49,521 nucleotides of DNA from Candidatus Aenigmatarchaeota archaeon (GCA_003553905.1 PWEA01000003.1:1-49521), one strand, 5' to 3'. Counted from the stretch's first letter, positions 7,344 to 18,195 are shown. Numbers and translations: made by a program. The notes: generated by a model not told the origin, from the letters alone.

Positions 7344-9965
7344 ATGAACAAATATGTATATTCTTTCGATGAAGGAAGTGCTGATCTCAAAAACCTCCTA
7401 GGTGGAAAAGGTTCAAATCTAGCAGAAATGACAACAATAGGCCTAAATGTACCCCCAGGACATACAGTAACCACAGAAGCCTGTTTGAAATATCTAGACG
7501 AGGGTAGACTGGCTGAAGAAATAAAAAAACAGATGAAGGAATATATGGAAAAACTCGAAGATAAGATGGGACAGAAGTTCGGGGACCCTGAAGATCCTCT
7601 GCTTGTATCAGTAAGGTCCGGTGCTGCTGTATCTATGCCTGGTATGATGGATACCATTTTAAACCTGGGTCTCAACGACAAAACTGTAAAGGGACTGATT
7701 AAAAAAACAGACGAAAGATTCGCATACGATAGCTATAGACGTTTCATAAACATGTTTGGAGAAGTCGTCAGGGGAATACCTCACAGAAAGTTTGAGGAAA
7801 AGATGAATGAGGTAAAGAAGAAAAGAAACGCAGATAAGGATGTTGAGCTAGAGGCCGAAGGCATGAAAGAGGTTACAAAAAAGTACAAAAATCTCGTCGG
7901 TGATATACCATCGGATCCATGGGAGCAACTTGTTGAAGCTACAAAGGCTGTTTTCGCTTCATGGGACAATGAAAGAGCAATCCGTTATCGTGATCTAAAC
8001 GGACTTCCTCATGACATGGGAACTGCTGTAAATGTCCAGGTCATGGTTTATGGTAATACAGGAGACAATTCTGGAAGTGGTGTCGCTTTTACAAGAAACC
8101 CATCGACCGGAGAAAATAAAATTTACGGAGAGTTTCTGAGGAATGCCCAAGGAGAAGATGTGGTTGCAGGAATAAGAACCCCTTTAGACATATCTGACTT
8201 GAAAGATGTGTGGCCTGACATATACAAAGAACTGAAGGGAGTCTGTAAAACTCTCGAGGACAAGTACAAGGATATGCAAGACCTCGAATTTACAATCGAG
8301 GAGGGAGAACTTTATATTTTACAGACCAGAACGGGAAAGAGGACTCCCAACGCAGCAGTTAAGATAGCACACGACATGCACCAGGAAGGTATAATTAGCA
8401 AGGAAGTCGCTCTTCTCAGAGTAGACGGCAAACAGATAGAAAAAATATTACATAAAAGGATAGATCCGGATGCCGACCTAGATAAGCTTACAAAGGGTAT
8501 CAATGCATCTCCAGGAGCGGCCTCTGGAAAGGTTGTTTTTGACACAGACGAGGCTGAAGAAAGGGGGAACGAAGACGAAAGTGTAATTCTGATAAGACCT
8601 GAAACCACACCGGAAGATATCCACGGTCTTGCTGCCTCTGAGGGTGTCCTGACAAGCAGAGGAGGAATGACAAGCCATGCAGCTGTCGTTGCAAGAGGTA
8701 TGGGTAAACCATGTGTTGCCGGTGCCGAAGAAATAGAAATAAACATCGAAGAAGACTATTTTGAAGTCGATGGAGAGAAAATAGAAAAGGATGATATAAT
8801 AACAATTGATGGGACCACGGGCAATGTTATTCTTGGTGAAGCTCCGTTGATAGAACCCAAATTCACAGATGAGTTTGAAAAACTTCTTCGGTGGGCTGAC
8901 AGTATAAGAAAAATGGGTGTCAGGGCAAATGCCGACACACCAGAAGATACAAAAAAAGCAATAGAATTCGGAGCTGAGGGTGTAGGTCTATGCAGAACTG
9001 AACATATGTTTTTCGAGCCCGAAAGACTTGAGGCTATGCAGGAACTTATAATCTCAGAGGATAAAGATGAAAGAAAGTATGCTCTTGATAAACTAATGCC
9101 CATGCAGAAAGACGACTTTAAAAACTTATTTAGGGCAATAGACGGCAAACCTTTGATAATCAGACTTCTTGATCCACCTTTACATGAGTTTGCTCCAACA
9201 GAAGAAAAAAGACAAAAAGAGCTTGCAGAAAAACTCGAAGTAGACAGAAAAAAGATAAAATCCAAGGTCGAAAGACTAGAAGAAGAAAATCCTATGCTTG
9301 GACATAGGGGTTGTCGCCTTGGAATAACATTCCCCGAAATTTACAGAATGCAGGTCCGTGCTATTTTAGAAGCAGCCTGTGATGTCAAAGAAGAAGGGCA
9401 GGACGTTAGTCCAAAGATAATGGTCCCTCTTATTGGAAATGTAAGGGAGTTAAAAAACATCAAGAAAAGAGTAATAGACCCTGTTGAAAGTAAAGTATTC
9501 GTTGACAGGGATAAGATAGACTACGAAGTAGGTACGATGATAGAAATACCCAGAGCAGCTGTGACAGCAGATGAGATAGCCAAAGAGGCCGAATTCTTTT
9601 CCTTCGGAACAAACGATCTAACCCAGATGGGACTTGGATTCAGTAGAGATGATGCAGGAACTTTCATACCTAACTACATAGACCAGGGAGTACTAGAAAA
9701 GGACCCATTCCAGGTTCTGGATCAGGATGGGATAGGTCAACTTGTAAAGATTGCAACTGAAAAGGGGAGAGAAGAGAAACAAGACCTCTCCGTCGGGATA
9801 TGTGGTGAACACGGAGGAGAACCCTCGTCGGTCAAGTTCTGCTATAAGACCGGGCTTGACTATGTTAGCTGTTCGCCATATAGGGTTCCAGTCGCTAGGA
9901 TATCTGCAGCACAGGTCGTCATAGAAGAGGAAAAAGAGGTAGACGAAGGAGTCGATGGTTACTGA
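7344..9965 (+). CDS. ppdK: Pyruvate, phosphate dikinase
   Basis: GGKGSNLAEM, GVAFTRNPSTGE, GGMTSHAAVVARGMGKPCV, VGLCRTEHMFF, GTNDLTQMGLGFSRDD, GICGEHGGEP. Confidence 0.97.
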   Translation: MNKYVYSFDEGSADLKNLLGGKGSNLAEMTTIGLNVPPGHTVTTEACLKYLDEGRLAEEIKKQMKEYMEKLEDKMGQKFGDPEDPLLVSVRSGAAVSMPGMMDTILNLGLNDKTVKGLIKKTDERFAYDSYRRFINMFGEVVRGIPHRKFEEKMNEVKKKRNADKDVELEAEGMKEVTKKYKNLVGDIPSDPWEQLVEATKAVFASWDNERAIRYRDLNGLPHDMGTAVNVQVMVYGNTGDNSGSGVAFTRNPSTGENKIYGEFLRNAQGEDVVAGIRTPLDISDLKDVWPDIYKELKGVCKTLEDKYKDMQDLEFTIEEGELYILQTRTGKRTPNAAVKIAHDMHQEGIISKEVALLRVDGKQIEKILHKRIDPDADLDKLTKGINASPGAASGKVVFDTDEAEERGNEDESVILIRPETTPEDIHGLAASEGVLTSRGGMTSHAAVVARGMGKPCVAGAEEIEINIEEDYFEVDGEKIEKDDIITIDGTTGNVILGEAPLIEPKFTDEFEKLLRWADSIRKMGVRANADTPEDTKKAIEFGAEGVGLCRTEHMFFEPERLEAMQELIISEDKDERKYALDKLMPMQKDDFKNLFRAIDGKPLIIRLLDPPLHEFAPTEEKRQKELAEKLEVDRKKIKSKVERLEEENPMLGHRGCRLGITFPEIYRMQVRAILEAACDVKEEGQDVSPKIMVPLIGNVRELKNIKKRVIDPVESKVFVDRDKIDYEVGTMIEIPRAAVTADEIAKEAEFFSFGTNDLTQMGLGFSRDDAGTFIPNYIDQGVLEKDPFQVLDQDGIGQLVKIATEKGREEKQDLSVGICGEHGGEPSSVKFCYKTGLDYVSCSPYRVPVARISAAQVVIEEEKEVDEGVDGY

Positions 9966-10017
9966 ACCAAGTCTTGTTGGTTATATTTTTATACTTTGGG
10001 ACCAAGAGACAAAGACG

Positions 10018-12696
10018 ATGAAACTCAAAGCTCTGTTTTTGGTGCTCCTGGCTTTGTTCTTCCTAATTCCACAACTAGCAAATATCTGGGTCGATTATCT
10101 ATGGTTTGAGTCGCTTGGTTATCTTTCCGTGTTCACTACAGTACTTTCCACCAGGATTCTCCTCTTTGTTGGAAGCTTGATCTTTACCATGGCTTTCATA
10201 TGGATAAATTTGAAGATAGCTGGAAGAACCGTGGATCTTGAGGAACTGCGTCTCAAGACAAGGCTTAAAGGGTTTGAAGTATTTGGAGCGTTGTCGTTGT
10301 TGGTTGGTATTCTAGCTGCATTTCTGTGCTCCACCTTCTATATGACGGTCTTGAAGTTTTTCAACGGCACATCCTTTGGTACGAAGGAAGCGGTTTTTGG
10401 CAACGATATATCATTCTACTTTTTTGATCTACCCTTCTGGAATCTTACCGTAAGCTACTTCCTAGGACTTGTGTTTATTACAGCAGGAATAGTCGGTGCC
10501 TTTTACTACATGACTATACAGAAAAAAATGAGCGCGGAAGAGGATTGGAACGATGTTCTAGAAGGAGCAAAGAAACACCTTTTACCTATTACAGGCCTCT
10601 TTTTCATGATTCTTTCTATGAGAGTTTTCCTTGCCCGGTATTTTATACTTTACTCTGATATAGGTGCAGTGTTTGGTGCAGGGTTCACGGATGTGAACAT
10701 AGTTCTACCCATAATAACTTTGGCCTCTATTTTGTGTTTGTTTGTAGGAGTTCTGTTCTTTGTTAATTTGAAACTGGGTGACGTTAAATACCCATTATAT
10801 GCTCTAGCTGTTTTTGTTGCAGTTTTAGTTCTGGGGGGCGTCGGATCTGTTCTTGTTCAATCGTACCATGTTGAGCCGGCAGAGTTTACCTTAGAGGAGG
10901 AATATATCGAAAGGAGTATACAACACACGCGATCAGCCTACGGTATAGATGACATAGAGGAAATAAGGTTCGAACCCACATACGATCTCACCGCCGAAGA
11001 TCTTGAAGAAAAGAGTGGTACAATGGACAATATTAGGTTATGGGACCGCCGTGTCCTAAAGGACACCTACTCCAGTGTTCAGGAACTCAGAACCTATTAT
11101 GAGTTCGAGGACGTGGATGTAGACAGGTACCATTTCGAAGACGGACGACGGCAGGTTATGTTGTCTGTTCGTGAGATGGATGTGGACAGGCTTCCGGAGC
11201 GTGCCCAGACCTGGGTCAACAGGCATCTTGTGTATACGCATGGAACCGGGGTTGTGATGTCTCCTGTCAGAGACATAACTCCAGGAGGACAGCCCAACTT
11301 CTATATGAAAGATCTACCAACCACGGTGACGGGGGAAGCGCCTGATATGGAGCTTCTACAGCTTGATAATCCTAGTATTTACTTTGGCGAAAGAACGGGC
11401 AACTTTGTGGTTGTAGATACAAGACAGGAGGAGTTCGACTATCCGAAGGACGGGGAAAATGTGTACACGACTTACGATGGGAAAGATGGTGTAGAGTTAA
11501 GCTTTTTAGACAGGTTGGCATTTGCGATAAACCTCGGTGATCTCAGATTGTTGGTTTCAAATGATATAACACAGGACTCCAGAATTCTGATAAGAAGGAA
11601 CATACACGAAAGGGTCAGGGAACTCGCGCCCTTCCTCCAGTATGATCAGGATCCGTACCCTGTTGTACATGAAGGCGGTATTAAATGGATATATGATTCC
11701 TATACAACTTCAGATAGACATCCGTACTCCGAGCCTTACAATGGAATTAACTACATAAGAAACTCTGTAAAGACGACAATAGATGCTTATGATGGAACCA
11801 CGAACTTTTACGTGGTAGAAGATGATCCATTAGCGGAGACCTACAGTAACATCTTCCCGGATCTTTTCAAGGAAGAGGACAAGATGAGCGAAAACACGAG
11901 AAAGCATATAAGATACCCCAAAGACCTGTTTAGAGCACAGGCCGAAATACTGACGACATACCATATGACCGATCCACGGGTATTCTACAACAGAGAAGAC
12001 CAGTGGGAGATTCCAAGAGAAAGTTACCGCGGAAGGACACAGGAAATGGAGCCTTATTATGTAACCTTGGAACTTCCAAAGGAAAACGAAACACAGTTTA
12101 CTCTTATGCTTCCGTTTACACCCGAGGACAGACCCAATATGATAGGCTGGCTTGGTGCCAAGAGCGATGGGGAAGGATATGGCGAGAAACTCCTTTATCG
12201 TTTCTCAAGGGATGCCTTAGTCTACGGACCTTCACAGATAGAGGCTAGGATAGATCAGGACGCTGAAATTTCAGAAAGGTTTACTCTATGGGCACAGGCC
12301 GGAAGTGAGGTCATACGTGGAAACTTACTTGTTATTCCCGTCAAGGACTCTGTGTTGTACATAGAACCGGTTTTCCTAGAAGGATATGAAGAAGCAATAC
12401 CAGAACTAAGAAGGGTCATAGTTGCGTACAACGACGATATATCTATGCAGCCAACTCTGGAGCAGGCACTTGTCGAAATATTCGGCGAGTATGAGGGCAT
12501 AGAAGATGTCCCAGAGATGCCTGTGGATCCAGACGACCCGGAAGTTATAGATGAACAGCTTATAGATACGGAGCTCCTTGAGAAAGCAAGGGAGCACTAC
12601 AACAAAGCACAGGAATACCTAAGAGAAGGAAATCTTGGGAAATACCAAGAAGAAGTGGAAAACCTTGGTGAAATACTCGAAAGGATGGAATCCTGA
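10018..12696 (+). CDS. UPF0182 (COG1615) membrane protein
   Basis: In-frame ATG 10018 (MKLKALFLVLLALFFLIPQLANIWVDYLWFESLGY) preferred over 9955, which overlaps ppdK. Seven or so TMs then a large extracellular domain; LPFTPEDRPNMIGWLGAKSDGE, QIEARIDQD. Confidence 0.88.
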   Translation: MKLKALFLVLLALFFLIPQLANIWVDYLWFESLGYLSVFTTVLSTRILLFVGSLIFTMAFIWINLKIAGRTVDLEELRLKTRLKGFEVFGALSLLVGILAAFLCSTFYMTVLKFFNGTSFGTKEAVFGNDISFYFFDLPFWNLTVSYFLGLVFITAGIVGAFYYMTIQKKMSAEEDWNDVLEGAKKHLLPITGLFFMILSMRVFLARYFILYSDIGAVFGAGFTDVNIVLPIITLASILCLFVGVLFFVNLKLGDVKYPLYALAVFVAVLVLGGVGSVLVQSYHVEPAEFTLEEEYIERSIQHTRSAYGIDDIEEIRFEPTYDLTAEDLEEKSGTMDNIRLWDRRVLKDTYSSVQELRTYYEFEDVDVDRYHFEDGRRQVMLSVREMDVDRLPERAQTWVNRHLVYTHGTGVVMSPVRDITPGGQPNFYMKDLPTTVTGEAPDMELLQLDNPSIYFGERTGNFVVVDTRQEEFDYPKDGENVYTTYDGKDGVELSFLDRLAFAINLGDLRLLVSNDITQDSRILIRRNIHERVRELAPFLQYDQDPYPVVHEGGIKWIYDSYTTSDRHPYSEPYNGINYIRNSVKTTIDAYDGTTNFYVVEDDPLAETYSNIFPDLFKEEDKMSENTRKHIRYPKDLFRAQAEILTTYHMTDPRVFYNREDQWEIPRESYRGRTQEMEPYYVTLELPKENETQFTLMLPFTPEDRPNMIGWLGAKSDGEGYGEKLLYRFSRDALVYGPSQIEARIDQDAEISERFTLWAQAGSEVIRGNLLVIPVKDSVLYIEPVFLEGYEEAIPELRRVIVAYNDDISMQPTLEQALVEIFGEYEGIEDVPEMPVDPDDPEVIDEQLIDTELLEKAREHYNKAQEYLREGNLGKYQEEVENLGEILERMES

Positions 12697-12826
12697 AAGT
12701 TTATAAGTGTAAAAAGGTAAGGTTAGGCTTAGTGATTTAGATGGTAGGTGGATGCGTTCCGCTCTGTGGGTAAGATTATTGCAAATTTCTCAAGATTAAA
12801 AAATGAGGAAGTGGGGGGATACAAAC

Positions 12827-14263
12827 ATGTCTAAGAACTTAGGTATAACAACATCGAAGGAAGAAGACGTGGGAGAATGGTACAGAGAGGTCGTAACCAA
12901 ATCAGACCTCACAGACTATACATCCGTCAGTGGATGTTTCGTATTCAAACCCCTTTCTTACTCAATATGGACAACTATTCGAAAAGAGATGGATAAACTT
13001 TTCAAAGATATAGGCATAGAGAACGCTTATTTTCCCCTTTTTATACCCGATAAACTCTTGGAAAAGGAATCTGAGCACTTTGAGGGTTTCAACCCAGAGG
13101 TCGCATGGGTAACAAGAGCTGGCAGTTCAGAGCTTGACGAAAAGCTTGCTGTAAGGCCTACTTCCGAGGCAATAATGTATGATTCGTACAGAAACTGGGT
13201 TAGATCACACCGCGATCTTCCCATGAAGTTAAATCAGTGGAACAATGTGGTAAGATGGGAGTTTAAACATGCCACACCTTTCCTAAGGACCCGCGAGTTT
13301 CTGTGGCAGGAAGGCCACTGTGTATACACTAGCGAAGAACATGTTATGGAGGACTGTGAAAAGGTCATGGACTCCTACCAAAAAATCTGCGAGGAATATA
13401 TGGCCTTGCCCTGTGTAAGAGGCAGAAAGACCGATAAAGAGAAGTTCGACGGTGCCGTTAATACATACTCCCTGGAACATCTGTTACCAGATGGTCAGGC
13501 TATACAGGGACCGGACTACCATAACGATGGAACGAATTTTGCCAAAGCATTCGACATAAAGTTCACAGACGAAGATGGTGAAGAAAAATACGCCTACCAG
13601 AGTACATTTGGTTTCAGTACAAGACAGATAGGTATCATGGTCATGATACATTCAGATGACCGTGGACTAGTTATACCACCAAAACTGGCTCCTACAAAGG
13701 TAGTCATTGTTCCTATATATCAAAACGAAGACGAAAAAGAAGATGTCATGTCGCTGTCTAAAGAAGTCAGTAGCTACATAAAGGACTGTAAAATAGACGA
13801 CCGTGACCACAAAACACCGGGGTGGAAGTTCAACGAATGGGAGGTCAAGGGTGTTCCTCTTAGGATAGAGATTGGAAGCAACGAAGTAGATGATGGTAAA
13901 GTAACCGTAGTTCGAAGAGATACAGGAAACAAAAAATCAGTGGACATCAACGATATAGAAGGTTTTGTAGAAAACGAACTAAGGGAGATGCATAAAGATC
14001 TTTTCGAAGCGGCAGAAGAGTTTATGGAAAAAAATATAAGAGAAGCAAAAAACTATGAGGAACTTAAAGAGATTTTAGAAAACAAGATGGGCTTCATAAA
14101 AGCGCCATGGTGTGGAAAACAAGCCTGTGAAGATACAATAAAGGACGAAACCACGGCAAAAATAACAAACATACCCTTTAGGTACAGTAAACCAGAAAAT
14201 AAAAAATGCATAAGATGTGACGAAGATGCCGAACACTGGGTACACTTCGCAAAATCCATGTAA
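12827..14263 (+). CDS. proS: Prolyl-tRNA synthetase (archaeal/eukaryotic type)
   Basis: YFPLFIP, RPTSEAIMY, FLRTREFLWQEGH, APWCGKQACEDTIK. Start MSKNLGITTSKEEDVGEWY. Confidence 0.95.
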   Translation: MSKNLGITTSKEEDVGEWYREVVTKSDLTDYTSVSGCFVFKPLSYSIWTTIRKEMDKLFKDIGIENAYFPLFIPDKLLEKESEHFEGFNPEVAWVTRAGSSELDEKLAVRPTSEAIMYDSYRNWVRSHRDLPMKLNQWNNVVRWEFKHATPFLRTREFLWQEGHCVYTSEEHVMEDCEKVMDSYQKICEEYMALPCVRGRKTDKEKFDGAVNTYSLEHLLPDGQAIQGPDYHNDGTNFAKAFDIKFTDEDGEEKYAYQSTFGFSTRQIGIMVMIHSDDRGLVIPPKLAPTKVVIVPIYQNEDEKEDVMSLSKEVSSYIKDCKIDDRDHKTPGWKFNEWEVKGVPLRIEIGSNEVDDGKVTVVRRDTGNKKSVDINDIEGFVENELREMHKDLFEAAEEFMEKNIREAKNYEELKEILENKMGFIKAPWCGKQACEDTIKDETTAKITNIPFRYSKPENKKCIRCDEDAEHWVHFAKSM

Positions 14264-14271
14264 GGGATAAA

Positions 14272-14280
14272 CTTTAAATA
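14272..14280 (+). promoter_or_regulatory. TATA box upstream of psmB
   Basis: CTTTAAATA between proS and psmB. Confidence 0.4.
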
Positions 14281-14334
14281 CTTTTATTATAAAAGGGAAT
14301 ATGATTCTTCTGAGTTATCTCAGGGGGTTCTATT

Positions 14335-14985
14335 ATGCAAGATATGAGCAAAAACGGACAAGAAGAAGTAAAAACCGGAACGACAACTGTTGCTATTGAA
14401 TATAAGGATGGAGCGATCCTAGCAACAGAAAAAAGAGCTTCCATGGGTTACCAGGTATCCGGTAAAAATACTAAAAAAGTATACGAAATAGATGAAGGTA
14501 TAGGCATAACCACAGCAGGATCTGTTGGTGATGTACAGACAGTAGTACGTTACATGAAAGCCGAAACCAACCTCTTTAAATACAAAAAAGACCGTAAGAT
14601 GAACCCAAGTGCAGTGGCAAGTCTCATGGCAAATATACTTCAGAGTTCTAAAGCTCTACCCTTTATGGGTCTCTTTATACTCGGAGGATATAATCACGAA
14701 AAAAAGAAAGGTGAGGTATACCAGCTCGATCCTGCCGGAGGGATTCTTGGAGAAGATAAATACTATGCAACAGGATCTGGTTCACAGGTCGCATACGGCC
14801 TTCTTGAAGATGGTTTCGAAGAAGACATGAGCAGGGACAAGGCTGTCAGTCTAGCCATCAGATCAATAAGAAGCGCATCGAAAAGGGACATAGCTTCCGG
14901 AAATGGTTTTTCCGTGATGATTATAGATGAAGAAGGCTGCCATGTTCTTGACAAGAAAGACATAGAAAAATACCTGGCTAAATAA
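14335..14985 (+). CDS. psmB: 20S proteasome beta subunit
   Basis: Propeptide then VKTG|TTTVAIEYKDGAILATEKRASMGY (catalytic Thr); GSGSQVAYGLLE. Confidence 0.95.
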   Translation: MQDMSKNGQEEVKTGTTTVAIEYKDGAILATEKRASMGYQVSGKNTKKVYEIDEGIGITTAGSVGDVQTVVRYMKAETNLFKYKKDRKMNPSAVASLMANILQSSKALPFMGLFILGGYNHEKKKGEVYQLDPAGGILGEDKYYATGSGSQVAYGLLEDGFEEDMSRDKAVSLAIRSIRSASKRDIASGNGFSVMIIDEEGCHVLDKKDIEKYLAK

Positions 14986-15027
14986 TCTAGTGATCGAACT
15001 TTCGTTGGACTTTCTGTAGGTGATTAA

Positions 15028-16908
15028 ATGGAAATTATAGATAAAGTTAAAGAAGGGCTTCCAAACGATGCGATGATCTCGGAGGTCTGTTTCGAAGGAA
15101 GTGACATAGTCCTCTATACAAAAAACAGGGATATGTTCAAAAGCAACGGCAAGTTCATAAAGAAACTTGTCAAAAAACTCAAGAAAAGGATAGAGCTAAG
15201 GCCTGACGCTTCCATAAGAAAGGATGAAGAAGATGCGAAGAATATAATAGAAAAAGAAGTACCTGAAGAAGCCGGTATAGAAGAAATAACGTTTCAGCCT
15301 GGTTTCGGAAAGGTAATAATAGAAGCACTCAAACCCGGTCTAGTGATTGGTAAGGGAGGCAGTACCCTCGAAAAGCTAAAAAAAGAAACTGTATGGAAAC
15401 CCCAGGTCAAGATAGCACCTGAGATTTCCTCCGATGTGGTTGATACAGTAAGAAAGGTCCTCTACCAAGAATCCGAATGGAGAAAAGATTTTTTAAATGA
15501 TATAGGAGAAAGAATCCACTCGAAAGAAGTAGATGAAGTTGACTGGGCGCGGATCACATGTTTGGGGGGTTGTAGGGAAGTAGGAAGAAGTTCTTTTGTT
15601 CTCCAGACACCAGACTCAAGGATAATGATAGACTGTGGTATAAAGCCAGGGAACAAACACGAATACCCTTACCTACAGGTTCCAGAGGGTGATATAGGTT
15701 CCTTGGATGCTGTCGTTGTTTCACATCCCCATCTTGACCATATAGGCTTTGTACCATATCTTTACGAATATGGTTATGAAGGCCCGCTTTATTTAACCTC
15801 TGCAGCAAGGGATTTGATGGTACTACTCTGCCTGGACTATCTCGATGTCGCCAAACGCGAAGGAAACGAAGTTCCGTATTCTTCCCAGTCTGTAGAAAAG
15901 GCTGTTAAGCACTCCATAGCACTTGATTACGGACAGGTCAGTGATATAACACCCGATGTGGGCCTAACCCTTGAAAACGCTGGACATATACTGGGTTCGG
16001 CACTTGCACATTTCCACATAGGCGAAGGTGATCACAACCTAGTATACACAGGAGACTACAACTTCGGTGAATCGAAGCTTTTCGACAAGGCATCGACAAA
16101 CTTTCAGAGAATAGAAACGCTCATAACCGAATCAACCTACGGTGAAAACGATGCGATACAACCATCAAGAAAGGACGCAGAAAAACAACTTATCGAATAC
16201 GTTAAGAAAACCGTTGAGCGCGGTGGAAAGGTCCTTATACCTTCCTTTGCAGTCGGAAGAGCACAGGAGTTGATGTGCATATTAGACGAAGAATCAAGAA
16301 AAAATGATCTTGACGTCCCGGTTTACTTGGAGGGAATGATGTGGGATGCAACTGCAATACATACAACATACCCCGAGGACCTTAATGATAAAATTCAACA
16401 CCAGATATTCCATAAAGATCATAATCCTCTTACATCAGACATATTCCATAGGGTAGCTTCGAAAGAAGAAAGAGATGAAGTAATAAACTCATCTGATCCT
16501 GCAATAGTACTATCTACATCAGGAATGCTCACAGGTGGACCTGTAATGGAATATCTAAAGGAGTTTGGACCCGACGAAAAAAACATGTTAATATTTGTAG
16601 GATACCAAGCAGAGGGCACAATGGGAAGGAGGATACAGAAGGGCTGGGACGAAATACCTGTAAAAAGGAAGGGTAAAAGAAAGGTCGTGGAACTCAATCT
16701 AGAAGTTGGGACTGTAGATGGTCTTTCCGGACATTCTGATAGAAATCAGATCGTAAACTTCGTAAACTCTCTGAAAAGCAAACCCAACAAGACGCTGACT
16801 GTACACGGCGATGAAAATAGCTGCATCCAGATGGCCAGAACCCTCCATAATATATTTAACAGAGAAACTATACCGCCGAAGGATCTTGAAACTATTCGCC
16901 TTAAATAG
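15028..16908 (+). CDS. fttA: aCPSF1/FttA: KH-domain beta-CASP ribonuclease and transcription termination factor
   Basis: N-terminal KH (GLVIGKGGSTLEKLK), HPHLDHIGFVPYL, beta-CASP STYGEND, AFAVGRAQE-like, GLSGHSDRNQI. Confidence 0.95.
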   Translation: MEIIDKVKEGLPNDAMISEVCFEGSDIVLYTKNRDMFKSNGKFIKKLVKKLKKRIELRPDASIRKDEEDAKNIIEKEVPEEAGIEEITFQPGFGKVIIEALKPGLVIGKGGSTLEKLKKETVWKPQVKIAPEISSDVVDTVRKVLYQESEWRKDFLNDIGERIHSKEVDEVDWARITCLGGCREVGRSSFVLQTPDSRIMIDCGIKPGNKHEYPYLQVPEGDIGSLDAVVVSHPHLDHIGFVPYLYEYGYEGPLYLTSAARDLMVLLCLDYLDVAKREGNEVPYSSQSVEKAVKHSIALDYGQVSDITPDVGLTLENAGHILGSALAHFHIGEGDHNLVYTGDYNFGESKLFDKASTNFQRIETLITESTYGENDAIQPSRKDAEKQLIEYVKKTVERGGKVLIPSFAVGRAQELMCILDEESRKNDLDVPVYLEGMMWDATAIHTTYPEDLNDKIQHQIFHKDHNPLTSDIFHRVASKEERDEVINSSDPAIVLSTSGMLTGGPVMEYLKEFGPDEKNMLIFVGYQAEGTMGRRIQKGWDEIPVKRKGKRKVVELNLEVGTVDGLSGHSDRNQIVNFVNSLKSKPNKTLTVHGDENSCIQMARTLHNIFNRETIPPKDLETIRLK

Positions 16909-16947
16909 CTTATCTTATTTTTTAACGTCAAAAAACAAACTATTCTT

Positions 16948-17781
16948 ATGACCGAATGCAGCTACTGTGGTAAAGACGCCGACATCCCGTTCAGATGTAA
17001 GTTCTGTGATGATGTTTTCTGTTCGAGTCATAGACTTCCTGAAAACCATGAATGCATTGGGTTGGATAAATACAAGGAAAATGCCAAGGAAGACGGAAAA
17101 GTAGTGTATGAGCCGTTCCGGATGAAAGTAAAAGATAAGAAAGAGTCTTCTCCAAGTGCCTTATCTTTGGTGTTGAAGGGCATAAAGAAAAACTACTATA
17201 TGATGATAATCTCTCTATGTTTTTTTATGTTTATTCTGCAAGCATCTATATCAGGATTTACAGAATATCTATGGCTGTCCCCTGAAATAGGAGAAATACT
17301 CAGCAAACCTTGGACACTAATAACATCTATATTCCTCCATGGGAACACATGGCATCTCTTTGTAAACATGATTGTCTTATTCTTTTTTGGAGGCGAACTT
17401 GAGAGAAGGATAGGTGGCAGAAAGTTCCTAGAGCTATTTATTATAGCCGGACTCGTGGGTAATATAGGGTTCACGGCATTCTCAAACATAACCGGTGATC
17501 TTTTACCAGCAATAGGAGCATCGGGAGCTGTATTTGGAGTATTCGCAGCCCTTGCGATAATAGCACCAGAAATAAAAGTTCTGATATGGTTCGTGCTTCC
17601 CCTTAAGATAAGACACGCCCTGCTTATATTTGCACTATGGGACCTGTTCCTATTACCAAGAGGTGGGCCAATAGCAAACTCTGCACATCTATCGGGACTC
17701 CTGATAGGTGTTATCTACGGATATAGTCTTAAGAAAAAGGAAATAGGTACAGCATTTAACAGACTAGGGAGTAAGTTCTGA
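16948..17781 (+). CDS. AN1-type zinc finger fused to rhomboid intramembrane protease
   Basis: CSYCGKDADIPFRCKFCDDVFCSSHRLPENHEC matches AN1 spacing. Rhomboid HGNTWHLFVNMIVLFFFGGELE, AIGASGAVFGVFAAL, ANSAHLSGLLIGVIYG. Confidence 0.92.
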   Translation: MTECSYCGKDADIPFRCKFCDDVFCSSHRLPENHECIGLDKYKENAKEDGKVVYEPFRMKVKDKKESSPSALSLVLKGIKKNYYMMIISLCFFMFILQASISGFTEYLWLSPEIGEILSKPWTLITSIFLHGNTWHLFVNMIVLFFFGGELERRIGGRKFLELFIIAGLVGNIGFTAFSNITGDLLPAIGASGAVFGVFAALAIIAPEIKVLIWFVLPLKIRHALLIFALWDLFLLPRGGPIANSAHLSGLLIGVIYGYSLKKKEIGTAFNRLGSKF

Positions 17782-17791
17782 AAAGACTTCT

Positions 17792-18169
17792 CTACTCTTC
17801 TTCTCCTCGAACTACTTCAGCGTAGCTCGGAGCGACGACAATGTAGTTCTCATCTATTCCAGCGATGTCCCCATTGACAGCTGTACAGGTCTTTCTGATT
17901 CTCTCGATTGCTCTCTTCAGATCCGACATGTCCTTCTCCTTGATTCTCTTTATCTTGACAAAAACTATCCTGCCTTCTCTGACTGATTTCTGAACTTCTT
18001 CCGCATCCTTGTACTCTTCCAACTCAGTCACTTCTATAGGAACAGCTCTAACCTGGCCTTCACTTACTTCTTCGGAGAGTTCGAGAAGATCTACATCCTT
18101 TATATTTTCTTCTTTCTTTCCTAAAATGTCTTTAAGTGCCAAAGTTCTCACCCTTTTAGTTTTTTCCAT
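17792..18169 (-). CDS. sepF: SepF-like cell division protein
   Basis: C-terminal SepF domain pattern (VFVKIKRIKEKDMSDLKRAIERIRKTCTAVNGDIAGIDENYIVVAPSYAEV). Confidence 0.82.
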   Translation of the reverse strand: MEKTKRVRTLALKDILGKKEENIKDVDLLELSEEVSEGQVRAVPIEVTELEEYKDAEEVQKSVREGRIVFVKIKRIKEKDMSDLKRAIERIRKTCTAVNGDIAGIDENYIVVAPSYAEVVRGEEE

Positions 18170-18195
18170 CGAGTTATATAAAACTATCCACTTAC

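Noticed and set aside
12697-12826. Possible sRNA in the UPF0182-proS gap (GTGATTTAGATGG...GGATGCGTTCCGC)
   Set aside because: Weak, imperfect C-box-like matches and no stable stem by eye; probably proS leader.
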